In this document: positions 34,865-43,189 of the stretch, one piece after another
Numbering within the stretch: position 1 is the stretch's first letter
Layout: each line of letters opens with the position of its first letter
NCBI GenBank assembly: GCA_002425705.1
Contig: DIMT01000037.1
Location: 6,802-61,696, forward strand
DNA length: 54,895 nucleotides
Direction: 5' to 3'
Source of the DNA: Firmicutes bacterium UBA5559
Lineage (GTDB): Bacteria > Bacillota > Clostridia > Peptostreptococcales > Anaerovoracaceae
Translations under genes and position numbers: made by a program
Notes under the pieces: model-generated
The model's input: the letters and a program-made list of their open reading frames with translations, nothing else
What the model was told of the DNA's origin: nothing
The model's database searches: none

Positions 34865-37089
34865 CGACCTAATTCGATCTCAAATTCTGGTTTGCCGATT
34901 ACCACAATTCCCAAATCTCCGTTTACGGTGATGAAGTCTCCGGTTTGGATGAGGGAGGTGGCTTTCGGCACTCCGTTTACTGCCGGGATATTCATTTCTC
35001 TGGCAATGATGGAACTATGGACGAGCATTCCGCCCCGCCTTTCAACGATGGCTCCGGCAAGGGAGATGATGAAGGTCATTTGAGGTTCTACTGCATCAAA
35101 AACCAGCACTTCTCCCTTTGCTGTCCCTTTAAAATCCCGGATGGATCGAATCACCCTGGCGACCCCTGAATATATTCCGGGAGAAGAAGGCTGACCGGTC
35201 AGTTGCCGGGCTTTTATTTTTCTCTGAGTTTTCCCGAGTGCTTTTTCAGGATCCCGGGGAAGAGGGATGGATATTTTTTCTGCGACACCCGCGTATACTT
35301 TTCTCCAGTCTTTGCTGTCATATTTCTCCGGAATCCGGTCGATTCGTTTTTCCTCGTACAGCCTTTCCAAACCAACCATTAGAAAATACTGAAGCTGGCT
35401 TTCAATCTTCGCCAAAAGCAGATTGTCATCGTCCCTTAATTTCCAGCTGACCCGACCAATCCGAAGCCAATTTTTAGCTTCTTCCAGCAGGAATTCTTCC
35501 CGTGCTTTCTTTAAGAATGCATCGGATAAATCCCTTTCTTTCTCAGCAGATCCCGGATCTTCCTTTGGCTCAGCATCATTTGCCAGGGCCAGGATAACCC
35601 CCAGGCTGGTTTCGGGTACTTCTTTTAACGGAACCTGGTCATAGGAGAGATCCATTTCATGCTCTAAAAAATCTAAAAAGAGTTGAGCAAATTCCTTTGA
35701 CGGGTTGTTTGTTTTGCTGGCTTCTTCCAATTTCTCCAGAAGCAGTTTGCCTTCATATTCCAGATCCATCCATTGTTGGATCTGTCCGCGGAGAATAGGG
35801 GATGTCCGGAGATAGTCTGCGAGAGAATTCATCCGGCGATTTCTTCGGCGAGCCAGCATATCCTGATTTTTCAGCAGGTGAATAAATTCATAAGGATCCA
35901 CGGGCTTCATCAAGTCATTATAAAAGGATCCAAAATGTCGGATGCCGTGGGCAAAAGGAATGAAATCGTCCTGATAAACCTGCTCCCATCGATCATGGCT
36001 TTCACCCCGTATCTTTAATTCCCTCAAAAATTCCTGCCGGTCAAGGCCTTCAGGCTCAAGCGCAGCGAAACACTGTCCCTCTTGGACCAGTTCTGGTATC
36101 AGGACCTTTTCCACCCGATCAGCCAGGTCCAGCAGCTTTTCTCCTGAAGGAGTCAGCGTCAAATACCACTGTCTTTGCTCGTTTTCATCTTTTTTAAAGA
36201 CGGTTATCGGTCGAACCTGTAAGACCGTAAATTCATCCAAGAGTCCTGTCCACTCAATATCTACCGGCTCCTGAAAGAGAGCCTCCAGGAGAAGGGCATT
36301 TTCATAGAGGTGATGAATGGATTCTTTGGTCAGGGTTTTTCCGGAGAGGGGATTGCCCATCTCTTCATACTCCCCCGTAGACTTTCTAATGCGGATTCTT
36401 TCCGGTGTTTTTTTGTTGTCTACCAGCAGATTCAAGGTTCCCTGTATGGCTTCCGCAATCATGTAGTCCTGATTTCGGTTCGAAGGGTCTGCTGTAAAGG
36501 TCAGCCCGGAGACCCGGCGGTGTTCCATTTTCTGAACCAGAACGGCCATGGAACTTGTTGCAGGATCAAGGCCGGATTCTTTTTTGTACAAGAGGGCTCG
36601 GTCGCTCCACAAAGAAGCCCACACCAGCTTAATTTTATCAAGCACCTGCTTCGCGCCGGATACATTGACATAGGATTCGTGGACTCCGGCAAAAGAAAAA
36701 TCCTTCGCATCTTCCTCCGGAGAAGAGGAGCGCACAGCAAATTTGGTGTCTTCAGGCCAATGAGAAACGGTTCTTAAAATGGATTCTTCCATAATCGGGC
36801 TCATGGTTCCCCTGGAAAATGCCAATCGAATACGAAGGGCAGCGTCCCAGATTTCTTCCCAACGCATGTCCTGGTCTTTCTTTCTGGACAGTTCCATTTC
36901 AATGAGTTTGTCAATGCCATTATTGCGGACGAACTCAAAATAGGCCTCCGTGGTTATGGCAAACCCCTCGGGTATCCGGAAACCAGCGTTACCGCAGACA
37001 GAACTGTTTTTCGTCTTTCCGCCCACGACCTTCAACGGGTAACCGTGAGCCTCAGAAATGGGAATCGTGTAGGTTATTGCGGCATCCAT
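34861..37089 (-). CDS. PEP-synthase-like dikinase/phosphotransferase lacking the PEP-binding barrel
   Basis: An N-terminal pyruvate/phosphate dikinase ATP-grasp domain (about 10-300; FAVRSSSPEEDAKDFSFAG, LQVRPITVF) is followed by a helical middle region (about 300-620), then a C-terminal swivelling phosphohistidine domain with GGMLVHSSIIAREMNIPAV, catalytic His near 691. The C-terminal PEP/pyruvate TIM barrel of PpsA and PpdK is absent. This order resembles rifampicin phosphotransferases, where the middle domain binds the acceptor, but 742 residues is shorter. The substrate is unknown. ATG 37089 follows AGGAGG and overlaps the upstream flavin protein gene by 16 bp, so the two are coupled. Confidence 0.85.
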   Translation of the reverse strand: MDAAITYTIPISEAHGYPLKVVGGKTKNSSVCGNAGFRIPEGFAITTEAYFEFVRNNGIDKLIEMELSRKKDQDMRWEEIWDAALRIRLAFSRGTMSPIMEESILRTVSHWPEDTKFAVRSSSPEEDAKDFSFAGVHESYVNVSGAKQVLDKIKLVWASLWSDRALLYKKESGLDPATSSMAVLVQKMEHRRVSGLTFTADPSNRNQDYMIAEAIQGTLNLLVDNKKTPERIRIRKSTGEYEEMGNPLSGKTLTKESIHHLYENALLLEALFQEPVDIEWTGLLDEFTVLQVRPITVFKKDENEQRQWYLTLTPSGEKLLDLADRVEKVLIPELVQEGQCFAALEPEGLDRQEFLRELKIRGESHDRWEQVYQDDFIPFAHGIRHFGSFYNDLMKPVDPYEFIHLLKNQDMLARRRNRRMNSLADYLRTSPILRGQIQQWMDLEYEGKLLLEKLEEASKTNNPSKEFAQLFLDFLEHEMDLSYDQVPLKEVPETSLGVILALANDAEPKEDPGSAEKERDLSDAFLKKAREEFLLEEAKNWLRIGRVSWKLRDDDNLLLAKIESQLQYFLMVGLERLYEEKRIDRIPEKYDSKDWRKVYAGVAEKISIPLPRDPEKALGKTQRKIKARQLTGQPSSPGIYSGVARVIRSIRDFKGTAKGEVLVFDAVEPQMTFIISLAGAIVERRGGMLVHSSIIAREMNIPAVNGVPKATSLIQTGDFITVNGDLGIVVIGKPEFEIELGR

Positions 37090-37571
37090 TCGAATACCTC
37101 CTGAAATCTTCGCACATAGAAATAGCGAAATACCTCAGCAAGGACAACAGCGGTTGTATCGGATCGGACAAAGGATTCTAAATAGGGGTGTTTTCCAATC
37201 AGAATTTTTGACCATCTCTCAATTTCTTCTTTTTCGGAGAGAACCCGAACCCGACCGGTTACAGTAAGGGCACTGACCTGATTGATGCTGTCCGGCTGAG
37301 TAGAGCGGTTATCCAGTAAAAAGGATACATGACTGTTCTTTTCTAAAAGGCTGAACTTTCTGGTTTCCTTCGGAGTGGCAAAAACCAGATATTTCAAATC
37401 CTGGCTGCTGGCAAACCCGATCAGGGAAGTATAGGGTTGTCCCTCTCCCTGGGTGGCTAAAACCCCGAAGGACTGTTCCTCGCATAGATTTCGAATTTCT
37501 GTTTCTATGGATTCGTCCTCACTTGGGATGCCTTTTTCTACATCAATGTACATGGGTTCATCATATCTCAT
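37074..37571 (-). CDS. Pyridoxamine 5'-phosphate oxidase-family flavin split-barrel protein
   Basis: 165-residue protein of the FMN-binding split-barrel fold, with SFGVLATQGEGQPYTSLIGF, YLVFATPKETRKFSLLEK and VSALTVTGRVRVL. The ATG at 37571 has GAGGAGG upstream; longer versions to 37616 do not. Relatives are F420/FMN-binding or heme-handling reductases of mostly unknown function. Its end overlaps the PEP-synthase-like gene, so a functional link is likely, though undefined. It is divergent from hcp. Confidence 0.85.
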   Translation of the reverse strand: MRYDEPMYIDVEKGIPSEDESIETEIRNLCEEQSFGVLATQGEGQPYTSLIGFASSQDLKYLVFATPKETRKFSLLEKNSHVSFLLDNRSTQPDSINQVSALTVTGRVRVLSEKEEIERWSKILIGKHPYLESFVRSDTTAVVLAEVFRYFYVRRFQEVFEWMPQ

Positions 37572-37691
37572 GGTCGATCCTCCTCTACTATGGTTTGTAC
37601 CTTGATTATAGGCCACTTCTATCGAATCATCAATGGATTATTGGCCACAGGACACCGAAGAAAAGTAAAGAAAAAAAACAATTTTATTTTT

Positions 37692-37705
37692 GTTGCATAT
37701 GCAAC
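37692..37705. promoter_or_regulatory. Perfect palindrome upstream of hcp, candidate CRP/FNR-family site
   Basis: GTTGCATATGCAAC is a perfect 14-bp palindrome centred at 37698.5. A -10-like TAAGAT at 37728-37733 would put transcription start near 37740, so the palindrome is centred about -41.5, the class II activator position. hcp genes are often controlled by CRP/FNR-family HcpR-type regulators, so this is a plausible nitrosative-stress or redox control site. No -35 hexamer is obvious, which also fits activation. Confidence 0.55.
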
Positions 37706-37789
37706 GGAATGTACCTGCCGAATCCTTTAAGATAAGACCATGAACCGAACCAAACAATGAAAGTCATAGTTAAAAATAGGAGGTAGCGT

Positions 37790-39421
37790 ATGAGTATGTT
37801 TTGTTATCAGTGTCAGGAAGCCGCAGGAGGCAAGGGTTGCCAGGTACGTGGTGTTTGCGGAAAAGAAGAAACCACATCGAACCTTCAGGATTTACTGATC
37901 TATGGATTAAAGGGTATATCCGAAATCGTAGTGAAGGGCAATGTTCCGGTCAGCGAAATCTCTGAGGTCAATCATGAAACCCTGAAGAGCCTTTTCATGA
38001 CGATTACCAACGCCAACTTTGATGATGTTGCCTTTGAAAAGCAGATTCGAAAAGTGATGGAAATCCGGGACCGTCTGAAAGAAAATGCAGGTTTGTCTGA
38101 GCTATCCGATGCTGCCACTTTCCAGGTGAAGGGTGCTGTCGATATGCTGACCAAATCCCTTTCTGTCGGCGTACTGGCTACTGAAAACGAAGATGTTCGT
38201 TCTCTTCGGGAACTGATCATATACGGATTAAAGGGTCTTGCAGCCTATGCGCACCATGCCCTGAATCTGGGCAAAGAAAAGGATGAGCTCTATGGATTCG
38301 TTTATGAAGCCTTGGCGGCAACTCTGGATGACAACCTGAGCGCAGATCAGCTGGTATCCCTGACTTTAAAAACAGGTGAGTACGGCGTAATGGCTATGGC
38401 TCTGCTGGACGAAGCCAACACTTCCAAATATGGCAACCCGGAAATCACCCAAGTCAACATTGGCGTCCGAAAGAATCCGGCCATCCTGATCTCCGGCCAT
38501 GATCTGGCCGATATGGAGCAGCTTCTGGAACAGACCAAGGGAACCGGCGTAGACGTATACACTCACAGCGAAATGCTGCCGGCAAATTACTACCCTCAGT
38601 TTAAGAAATATGACAATCTGGCAGGGAACTACGGCAACGCCTGGTGGAAACAGTTGGAGGAATTTGAATCCTTTAACGGACCCATCCTCTTCACCACCAA
38701 CTGCATCGTACCACCCAGAAATGAAGAAATCCGAAACCGGATCTTCACCACCGGAGCATCCGGATTCCCCGGCTGCACCCATATTGAAGCCGGCGAAAAT
38801 GGTAAAAAGGACTTTTCGGCCATCATTGAAATGGCTAAGAAGCTGCCTTCTCCTACAGAAATCGAAACCGGATCCATCGTTGGTGGATTTGCCCATGAAC
38901 AGGTCTTTGCCCTGGCTGATAAGGTCGTCGATGCGGTAAAGAGCGGCGCCATCAAGAAATTTTTCGTCATGGCCGGCTGCGACGGACGGATGATGTCCAG
39001 AGATTATTACACGGAATTTGCTGAAAAGTTGCCTAAAGATACCGTAATCCTAACCGCCGGTTGCGCAAAATATCGATACAACAAGCTGCCTCTCGGCGAT
39101 ATCGGCGGAATTCCAAGAGTTCTGGACGCGGGACAGTGTAACGACTCCTACTCCCTGGCTTTGATTGCCCTGAAGCTGAAGGAAGTCTTTGAACTGAACG
39201 ACGTCAATGAACTGCCCATCGCCTACAACATCGCCTGGTATGAGCAGAAAGCGGTCATCGTCTTGTTGGCGCTTCTGTTCCTGGGTGTGAAGAACATCCA
39301 CTTGGGACCCACACTTCCGGCGTTCCTATCACCGAATGTGGCAAAGGTTCTGGTAGAAACCTTCGGCATCGCCGGTATCGGCTCCGTAGACGATGATATC
39401 AAGCTTTTCATGGAAGCTTAA
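37790..39421 (+). CDS. hcp: Hydroxylamine reductase / hybrid cluster protein
   Basis: Hybrid-cluster protein involved in nitric oxide and hydroxylamine detoxification. The N-terminal cluster motif is MFCYQCQEAAGGKGCQVRGV followed by CGKEE. Hybrid-cluster ligands appear in TTNCIVPP, GFPGCTHIE, FFVMAGCDGRM and LTAGCAKYRYN. 543 residues, full length. AGGAGGT precedes the ATG, and a palindrome sits at the activator position. It ends in its own terminator, so it is monocistronic. Confidence 0.96.
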   Translation: MSMFCYQCQEAAGGKGCQVRGVCGKEETTSNLQDLLIYGLKGISEIVVKGNVPVSEISEVNHETLKSLFMTITNANFDDVAFEKQIRKVMEIRDRLKENAGLSELSDAATFQVKGAVDMLTKSLSVGVLATENEDVRSLRELIIYGLKGLAAYAHHALNLGKEKDELYGFVYEALAATLDDNLSADQLVSLTLKTGEYGVMAMALLDEANTSKYGNPEITQVNIGVRKNPAILISGHDLADMEQLLEQTKGTGVDVYTHSEMLPANYYPQFKKYDNLAGNYGNAWWKQLEEFESFNGPILFTTNCIVPPRNEEIRNRIFTTGASGFPGCTHIEAGENGKKDFSAIIEMAKKLPSPTEIETGSIVGGFAHEQVFALADKVVDAVKSGAIKKFFVMAGCDGRMMSRDYYTEFAEKLPKDTVILTAGCAKYRYNKLPLGDIGGIPRVLDAGQCNDSYSLALIALKLKEVFELNDVNELPIAYNIAWYEQKAVIVLLALLFLGVKNIHLGPTLPAFLSPNVAKVLVETFGIAGIGSVDDDIKLFMEA

Positions 39422-39459
39422 TCGATCAGTAAAAAAGATAATAACATAATCAATAATGG

Positions 39460-39500
39460 GATGCAGCTGAAGCCGGAATAGCTTCAGTTGCATCTTTTTT
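39460..39500 (+). terminator. Rho-independent terminator after hcp
   Basis: GATGCAGCTGAAGC (39460-39473) pairs with GCTTCAGTTGCATC (39481-39494), 13 of 14 as Watson-Crick pairs, followed by T6. Confidence 0.93.
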
Positions 39501-39584
39501 CTGCTATTGTTTTGTGGTTGATCAGATAGTATACTGATAAACGAAGAAAGCATCAATGGAATCAAAGAATAGGAGTAAAGGATC

Positions 39585-39944
39585 ATGAAATATTTATGGA
39601 CGACTCTTCAGGTCAGCAATATGGATCAGTCCTTGGATTTTTATCAGAACATCATTGGTTTGAACTGCAACGAAAGGCATCCTGCCGGACCGGGAATGGA
39701 GCTGGCATTTTTAGGAGAAGGGGAAACGAAAGTTGAGCTGATCTGCCGGGGCGAGCGTCCCAAGGAAGAACATCACGGCATTTCCATGGGTTTTCAGGTG
39801 AATTCTCTGGAAGATACCATCAAGAGCCTGAAAGATTATGGAATGACCCGCATTGGCGAGATTATGGAACCCAATCCCCATGTCCGGTTCTTCTTTGTAA
39901 AGGATCCAGACGGCTATCCGGTTCAGTTCGTGGAAATCCGGTGA
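39585..39944 (+). CDS. VOC-family protein (glyoxalase/dioxygenase fold)
   Basis: Single vicinal-oxygen-chelate domain of 119 residues. It has the fold repeats WTTLQVSNMDQSLDFYQNII and FFFVKDPDGYPVQFVEIR, with metal-site candidates in the usual places (Gln, Glu near 53, Glu near 117). Glyoxalase I, a ring-cleavage enzyme or a resistance protein are all possible. Its TGA overlaps the GTG of the next gene frame, so the two are likely coupled. A weak promoter (TTGTTT, 17 nt, TATACT at 39507-39535) lies between the hcp terminator and this gene. Confidence 0.82.
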   Translation: MKYLWTTLQVSNMDQSLDFYQNIIGLNCNERHPAGPGMELAFLGEGETKVELICRGERPKEEHHGISMGFQVNSLEDTIKSLKDYGMTRIGEIMEPNPHVRFFFVKDPDGYPVQFVEIR

Positions 39945-39952
39945 GAAAACCC

Positions 39953-41071
39953 ATGGGTTCAAAAACTATGATGACCGATGCCTATGAGCAATTTGCCTGC
40001 ATCGGAGGAATCTGCCCGGATAACTGTTGCATCGGCTGGCAGGTGGAACTGGACAAGAAGACCTTTCAGTCGTATCAACTGATCCAGGAATCAGAGCTTA
40101 AGAAGAAGATCAGAAGATACGTCTACCTCAATCCGGAGGCGATGGATCCTTCTGTGGATTATGGACTAGTCGAACTCCAACCCAATCGGCGTTGCCCGTT
40201 TCTCAATTCGGAAAATCTCTGTTCCGTTCAGCTGGAGAAAGGGGAGGCCTATCTTTCCAATGTCTGTGCCGGATATCCCCGGATGATCAATCGGGTGGAA
40301 GGGGTTCTGGAGTATTCCCTGACCCTGTCCTGCCCGGAAGCAGCCCGCCTTGTGCTGGATCGGGAGGAACCGTTAAAGTGGATACCCGGTTCAGGAGAAT
40401 TGGGCCGGAGGCAGATCCTGAATGTGGATTATCGGTCTTCTGATTATTCGGGACAGTTCCTGGCGGAAAATCTGGTCATGCTCCGCGAAAAGACCGTCGA
40501 TATTCTGCAGGACCGACAATTTTCTTTAGCTAGGCGGATACGTCTGCTGGGAGATTTTTTTGAAGCCTCAGACTCTGGAAGAAAACCTCTCTCAAAGCAT
40601 GGCAAAATGGAAATTGCCGGGGAGGAATACAGCCAAAGCCAAAAAAACCTGTTTTGGGATAAAATCAATAGCCGCTTCAATACCCCCGAATATCTGGACA
40701 GCCAGCGATATCTGGATAAGATGAAGCCTTCAGTCCAGCCAATGGAGAAGGGTACATTTCCAAAGAAATTGGAAATGATTCTGGAGAACTATCTGGTCAA
40801 CTATGTATTTCAAAGCTTGTTCCCTTCGGGGGAAAGCCGGGACCCTCAGGACGCTTTCCTAAAATTGGGGATCCGCTATGCCCTTGTGAAATACGGAGCC
40901 ATGAAGATATCCCCAGGCGGGGATGAAGCATCACGGAAACAGCTGATTGAACTTATTCAGTGTTTTTCAAAGGCGACAGAACATCATTTTACCTATTTTG
41001 ATGATATCCTGGATCATATCAAAAGGCAGACCGGAAATACCAGGCAGATCCGGACCTTAATCGAATTATAA
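39953..41071 (+). CDS. FliB-like cysteine-rich protein (flagellin lysine-N-methylase family)
   Basis: Cysteine pattern of the FliB family: CIGGICPDNCCIGW near the N-terminus, RRCPFLNSENLCSVQ, YLSNVCAGYPR and TLSCPEAAR. These probably bind an iron-sulfur cluster or zinc. The C-terminal half is unremarkable helical sequence. About 372 residues, near family length. The start is uncertain: GTG 39941 overlaps the VOC gene stop and ATG 39953 is the alternative chosen here. No flagellin or flagellar gene is in the window, so the substrate may be another protein. Confidence 0.75.
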   Translation: MGSKTMMTDAYEQFACIGGICPDNCCIGWQVELDKKTFQSYQLIQESELKKKIRRYVYLNPEAMDPSVDYGLVELQPNRRCPFLNSENLCSVQLEKGEAYLSNVCAGYPRMINRVEGVLEYSLTLSCPEAARLVLDREEPLKWIPGSGELGRRQILNVDYRSSDYSGQFLAENLVMLREKTVDILQDRQFSLARRIRLLGDFFEASDSGRKPLSKHGKMEIAGEEYSQSQKNLFWDKINSRFNTPEYLDSQRYLDKMKPSVQPMEKGTFPKKLEMILENYLVNYVFQSLFPSGESRDPQDAFLKLGIRYALVKYGAMKISPGGDEASRKQLIELIQCFSKATEHHFTYFDDILDHIKRQTGNTRQIRTLIEL

Positions 41072-41073
41072 TA

Positions 41074-41115
41074 AAAGGCCCTCTACGGAATCAACACCGG
41101 AGAGGGCCCTTTGTT
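41074..41115. terminator. Bidirectional terminator between the FliB-like gene and the ABC permease
   Basis: GGCCCTCT and AGAGGGCC arms (41077-41084 and 41100-41107, extended by A/T and CGG/CCG pairs), flanked by A- and T-runs, between convergent genes. Confidence 0.85.
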
Positions 41116-41131
41116 ATAGCGAAATCCTTTA

Positions 41132-41950
41132 TTAGTCCAGATCCAGCTTGTGATTGAGCAGCCAGATGGTCAGTGCGGAAAAACCGGCAATCAGCAGTAG
41201 GGAGTAGATAACGCCGATTCCCAGGGCTCCGTTGAACAGGCCCAGAAACTCCTGAGGGGTGGCAGAGCCGGCCATGGACTGAAGCTGCTGTGCCAGTTCT
41301 TCAAAGCGCCCCGATACACTAAACAGAATGTCTCCTGTAATCTGAAAGAGGAAGGATTCAATCCAGCTTAAAACAAAGTAGGTGAAGATTCCCAGGGGAA
41401 TCCGCCATTTTGTCATAAATTTCAGATGAGCCACGGTGCAGGCAAGGAACAGCTTAGCGACCTCCTTCGTGATGGACAGAATGATGACCAGAGCCAGCAG
41501 GATCAAGGTGGGAATCGTCATACCATCAAGCTGTTCTGTGAGGGCTCGGAATCCGATCCATAGCTGATCCAGACCCATGGGTGTTATAATTAAGGTGAAG
41601 ATGATCATGCCAATGATGGAAACGATACCGGTCAGGGTAATCCACATGGAGCTGACCAGCAGCTTGGAAGTCAGGATCTGACTGGTTTTCACCGGAAGGG
41701 TCATGGTCAGATAGCCTTCCTTGGAAAAGACATTGGTGTTATAAATTTTGAACAGGTTGATGATTGTGATGGCAATTACTGCAATCACAATGGCGAAGGC
41801 CACCAGGCCTGCGGTCAGTTGTACCAGTTCATTGCTGAAATTTTTCATGGCCATGGGTACCAGAATGACCCCTAACAGAATGGCCAGGAAAATCCCGGTA
41901 AAATCCCTCCAGGTGGAGCGGATATCATATTTGATCAGTTTTGTTAGCAT
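41132..41950 (-). CDS. ABC transporter permease (YtrC-like, ABC-2 type)
   Basis: 272-residue integral membrane protein with about six hydrophobic helices. The N-terminal MLTKLIKYDIRSTWRDFTGI precedes the first helix, and a short basic tail ends the protein. It lies downstream of the ATPase with a 7-bp overlap and is clearly its partner. The set GntR-ATPase-permease resembles the ytr system of Bacillus, associated with cell-envelope stress or acetoin use. Substrate is unknown. Confidence 0.85.
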   Translation of the reverse strand: MLTKLIKYDIRSTWRDFTGIFLAILLGVILVPMAMKNFSNELVQLTAGLVAFAIVIAVIAITIINLFKIYNTNVFSKEGYLTMTLPVKTSQILTSKLLVSSMWITLTGIVSIIGMIIFTLIITPMGLDQLWIGFRALTEQLDGMTIPTLILLALVIILSITKEVAKLFLACTVAHLKFMTKWRIPLGIFTYFVLSWIESFLFQITGDILFSVSGRFEELAQQLQSMAGSATPQEFLGLFNGALGIGVIYSLLLIAGFSALTIWLLNHKLDLD

Positions 41951-42639
41951 CGGAATACCTCCCTGAATAATTCATCGATGGATTTACCTTCCCGGGCCCG
42001 GATATCATCGATTTCCCCGTGTAATACAACAGATCCTTCCTTCAGGAATATAACCGTATCGAATAATTTTTCCACATCGGCTATCAGGTGAGTGGACATC
42101 AGAATCGTTGAATGTTCGTTGTAGTTGGACAGGATCGTGTCCATAATATAATCCCTGGCAGCCGGATCCACACCCCCGATGGGTTCGTCCAGCACATACA
42201 GGTGGGCATCCCGGGACATGACCAGGCAAAGCTGGAGTTTTTCCACCATACCCTTGGACATAGTCCGGATCCGCTGCTTTTCATTGAGGCCCAGGGACTG
42301 GAGCATGCTGCGGAATTTTTCCCTGCTGAAGTCCCGGTAAAAATCCTGGAACATTTCCATGAGATCAATCGGCCGCATCCAGGAACTGAAATAGGAACAG
42401 TCGGGGAGATAGGACACCAGAGCTTTCGTTTTTTCACTGACTGGCTGCCCCTGGATCAGGACCTGACCTTCGTGATCCCGGATGATTCCCGTCAGGATCT
42501 TCATCAGAGTGGTCTTGCCGCTGCCGTTTGGTCCAAGGAGACCAATGATATGGCCAGCCTCCAGCGTAAGATCGATTTCCTTCAAGGCCTTCGTGCCGGG
42601 ATAGGTCTTACTGAGATTGCTGATTTCTATAAGATTCAT
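41944..42639 (-). CDS. ABC transporter ATP-binding protein (YtrB-like)
   Basis: 231-residue ATPase. Walker A is LLGPNGSGKTTLMKIL, the signature is the variant MSKGMVEKLQL, and Walker B is LYVLDEPIGGVDP. The MSKG signature in place of LSGGQ is typical of the YtrB/NatA-like group. It overlaps the gntR stop by 4 bp and the permease start by 7 bp, so the three genes are one operon. Confidence 0.93.
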   Translation of the reverse strand: MNLIEISNLSKTYPGTKALKEIDLTLEAGHIIGLLGPNGSGKTTLMKILTGIIRDHEGQVLIQGQPVSEKTKALVSYLPDCSYFSSWMRPIDLMEMFQDFYRDFSREKFRSMLQSLGLNEKQRIRTMSKGMVEKLQLCLVMSRDAHLYVLDEPIGGVDPAARDYIMDTILSNYNEHSTILMSTHLIADVEKLFDTVIFLKEGSVVLHGEIDDIRAREGKSIDELFREVFRC

Positions 42640-43013
42640 TGTTCTCCTCCTTCCATTTTTGCTCTGCTCAAAAATAATTCCATCGCTTCTTTTTTTCCGA
42701 TACCAATGCTTTCCATTTGCTTCATGAACGCATCGATCAGTTCTTCTGCCAGTTTTCTCTTCATCTTCCCAATCAACTCCTTATCCTTTGTGATAAATCG
42801 GCCGGTGGTCCGTTCTGTATAAACAAGTCCATCCTTTTCCAGCTGGGTCAGGGCCCGCTGCATGGTATTGGGATTGACTTCATGAAGGATAGCCAGATCC
42901 CGGACAGATTCCACCTTGGAACCGGGCGCCCATTCTCCGGATACGATTCTGTGGGTAAACAGGTCGGACAGCTGGAGATAGATGGGTATGCCGGATGCAT
43001 ATTGGTTTGTCAT
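42636..43013 (-). CDS. GntR-family regulator, YtrA subfamily
   Basis: 125-residue regulator with an N-terminal winged helix (YLQLSDLFTHRIVSGEWAPG, VESVRDLAILHEVNPNTMQR) and only a short helical C-terminus, as in the YtrA group. It is the first gene of its operon and very likely represses it through the four-half-site operator directly upstream (43033-43070). Confidence 0.93.
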   Translation of the reverse strand: MTNQYASGIPIYLQLSDLFTHRIVSGEWAPGSKVESVRDLAILHEVNPNTMQRALTQLEKDGLVYTERTTGRFITKDKELIGKMKRKLAEELIDAFMKQMESIGIGKKEAMELFLSRAKMEGGEQ

Positions 43014-43032
43014 AATTACCTTGCCCCTTTCT

Positions 43033-43070
43033 TTGTATTATTGTATTAGGCAATTAATACAATAATACAA
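43033..43070. promoter_or_regulatory. GntR operator with four octamer half-sites
   Basis: A 16-bp arm TTGTATTATTGTATTA (43033-43048) is repeated as a perfect inverted copy (43055-43070) around GGCAAT. Each arm is itself a tandem duplication of the octamer TTGTATTA, so the site has four half-sites. It overlaps the -10 of the gntR promoter, as expected for autorepression by the YtrA-type regulator. Confidence 0.8.
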
Positions 43071-43087
43071 CAGGGCTCATCTGTCAA
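43059..43087 (-). promoter_or_regulatory. Promoter of the gntR-ABC operon
   Basis: On the minus strand a perfect -35 TTGACA (43087-43082), 17-nt spacer and -10 TATTGT (43064-43059). The -10 lies inside the operator. Confidence 0.7.
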
Positions 43088-43189
43088 CATCTTTTTAAAA
43101 ATTTTTTCGGACCGGATTTCTACCGCCGTCGAAATATGATAATATAAAGTTGTTTGAGAAAATGCTAATCAAGGAGGTTGAATGATCAA

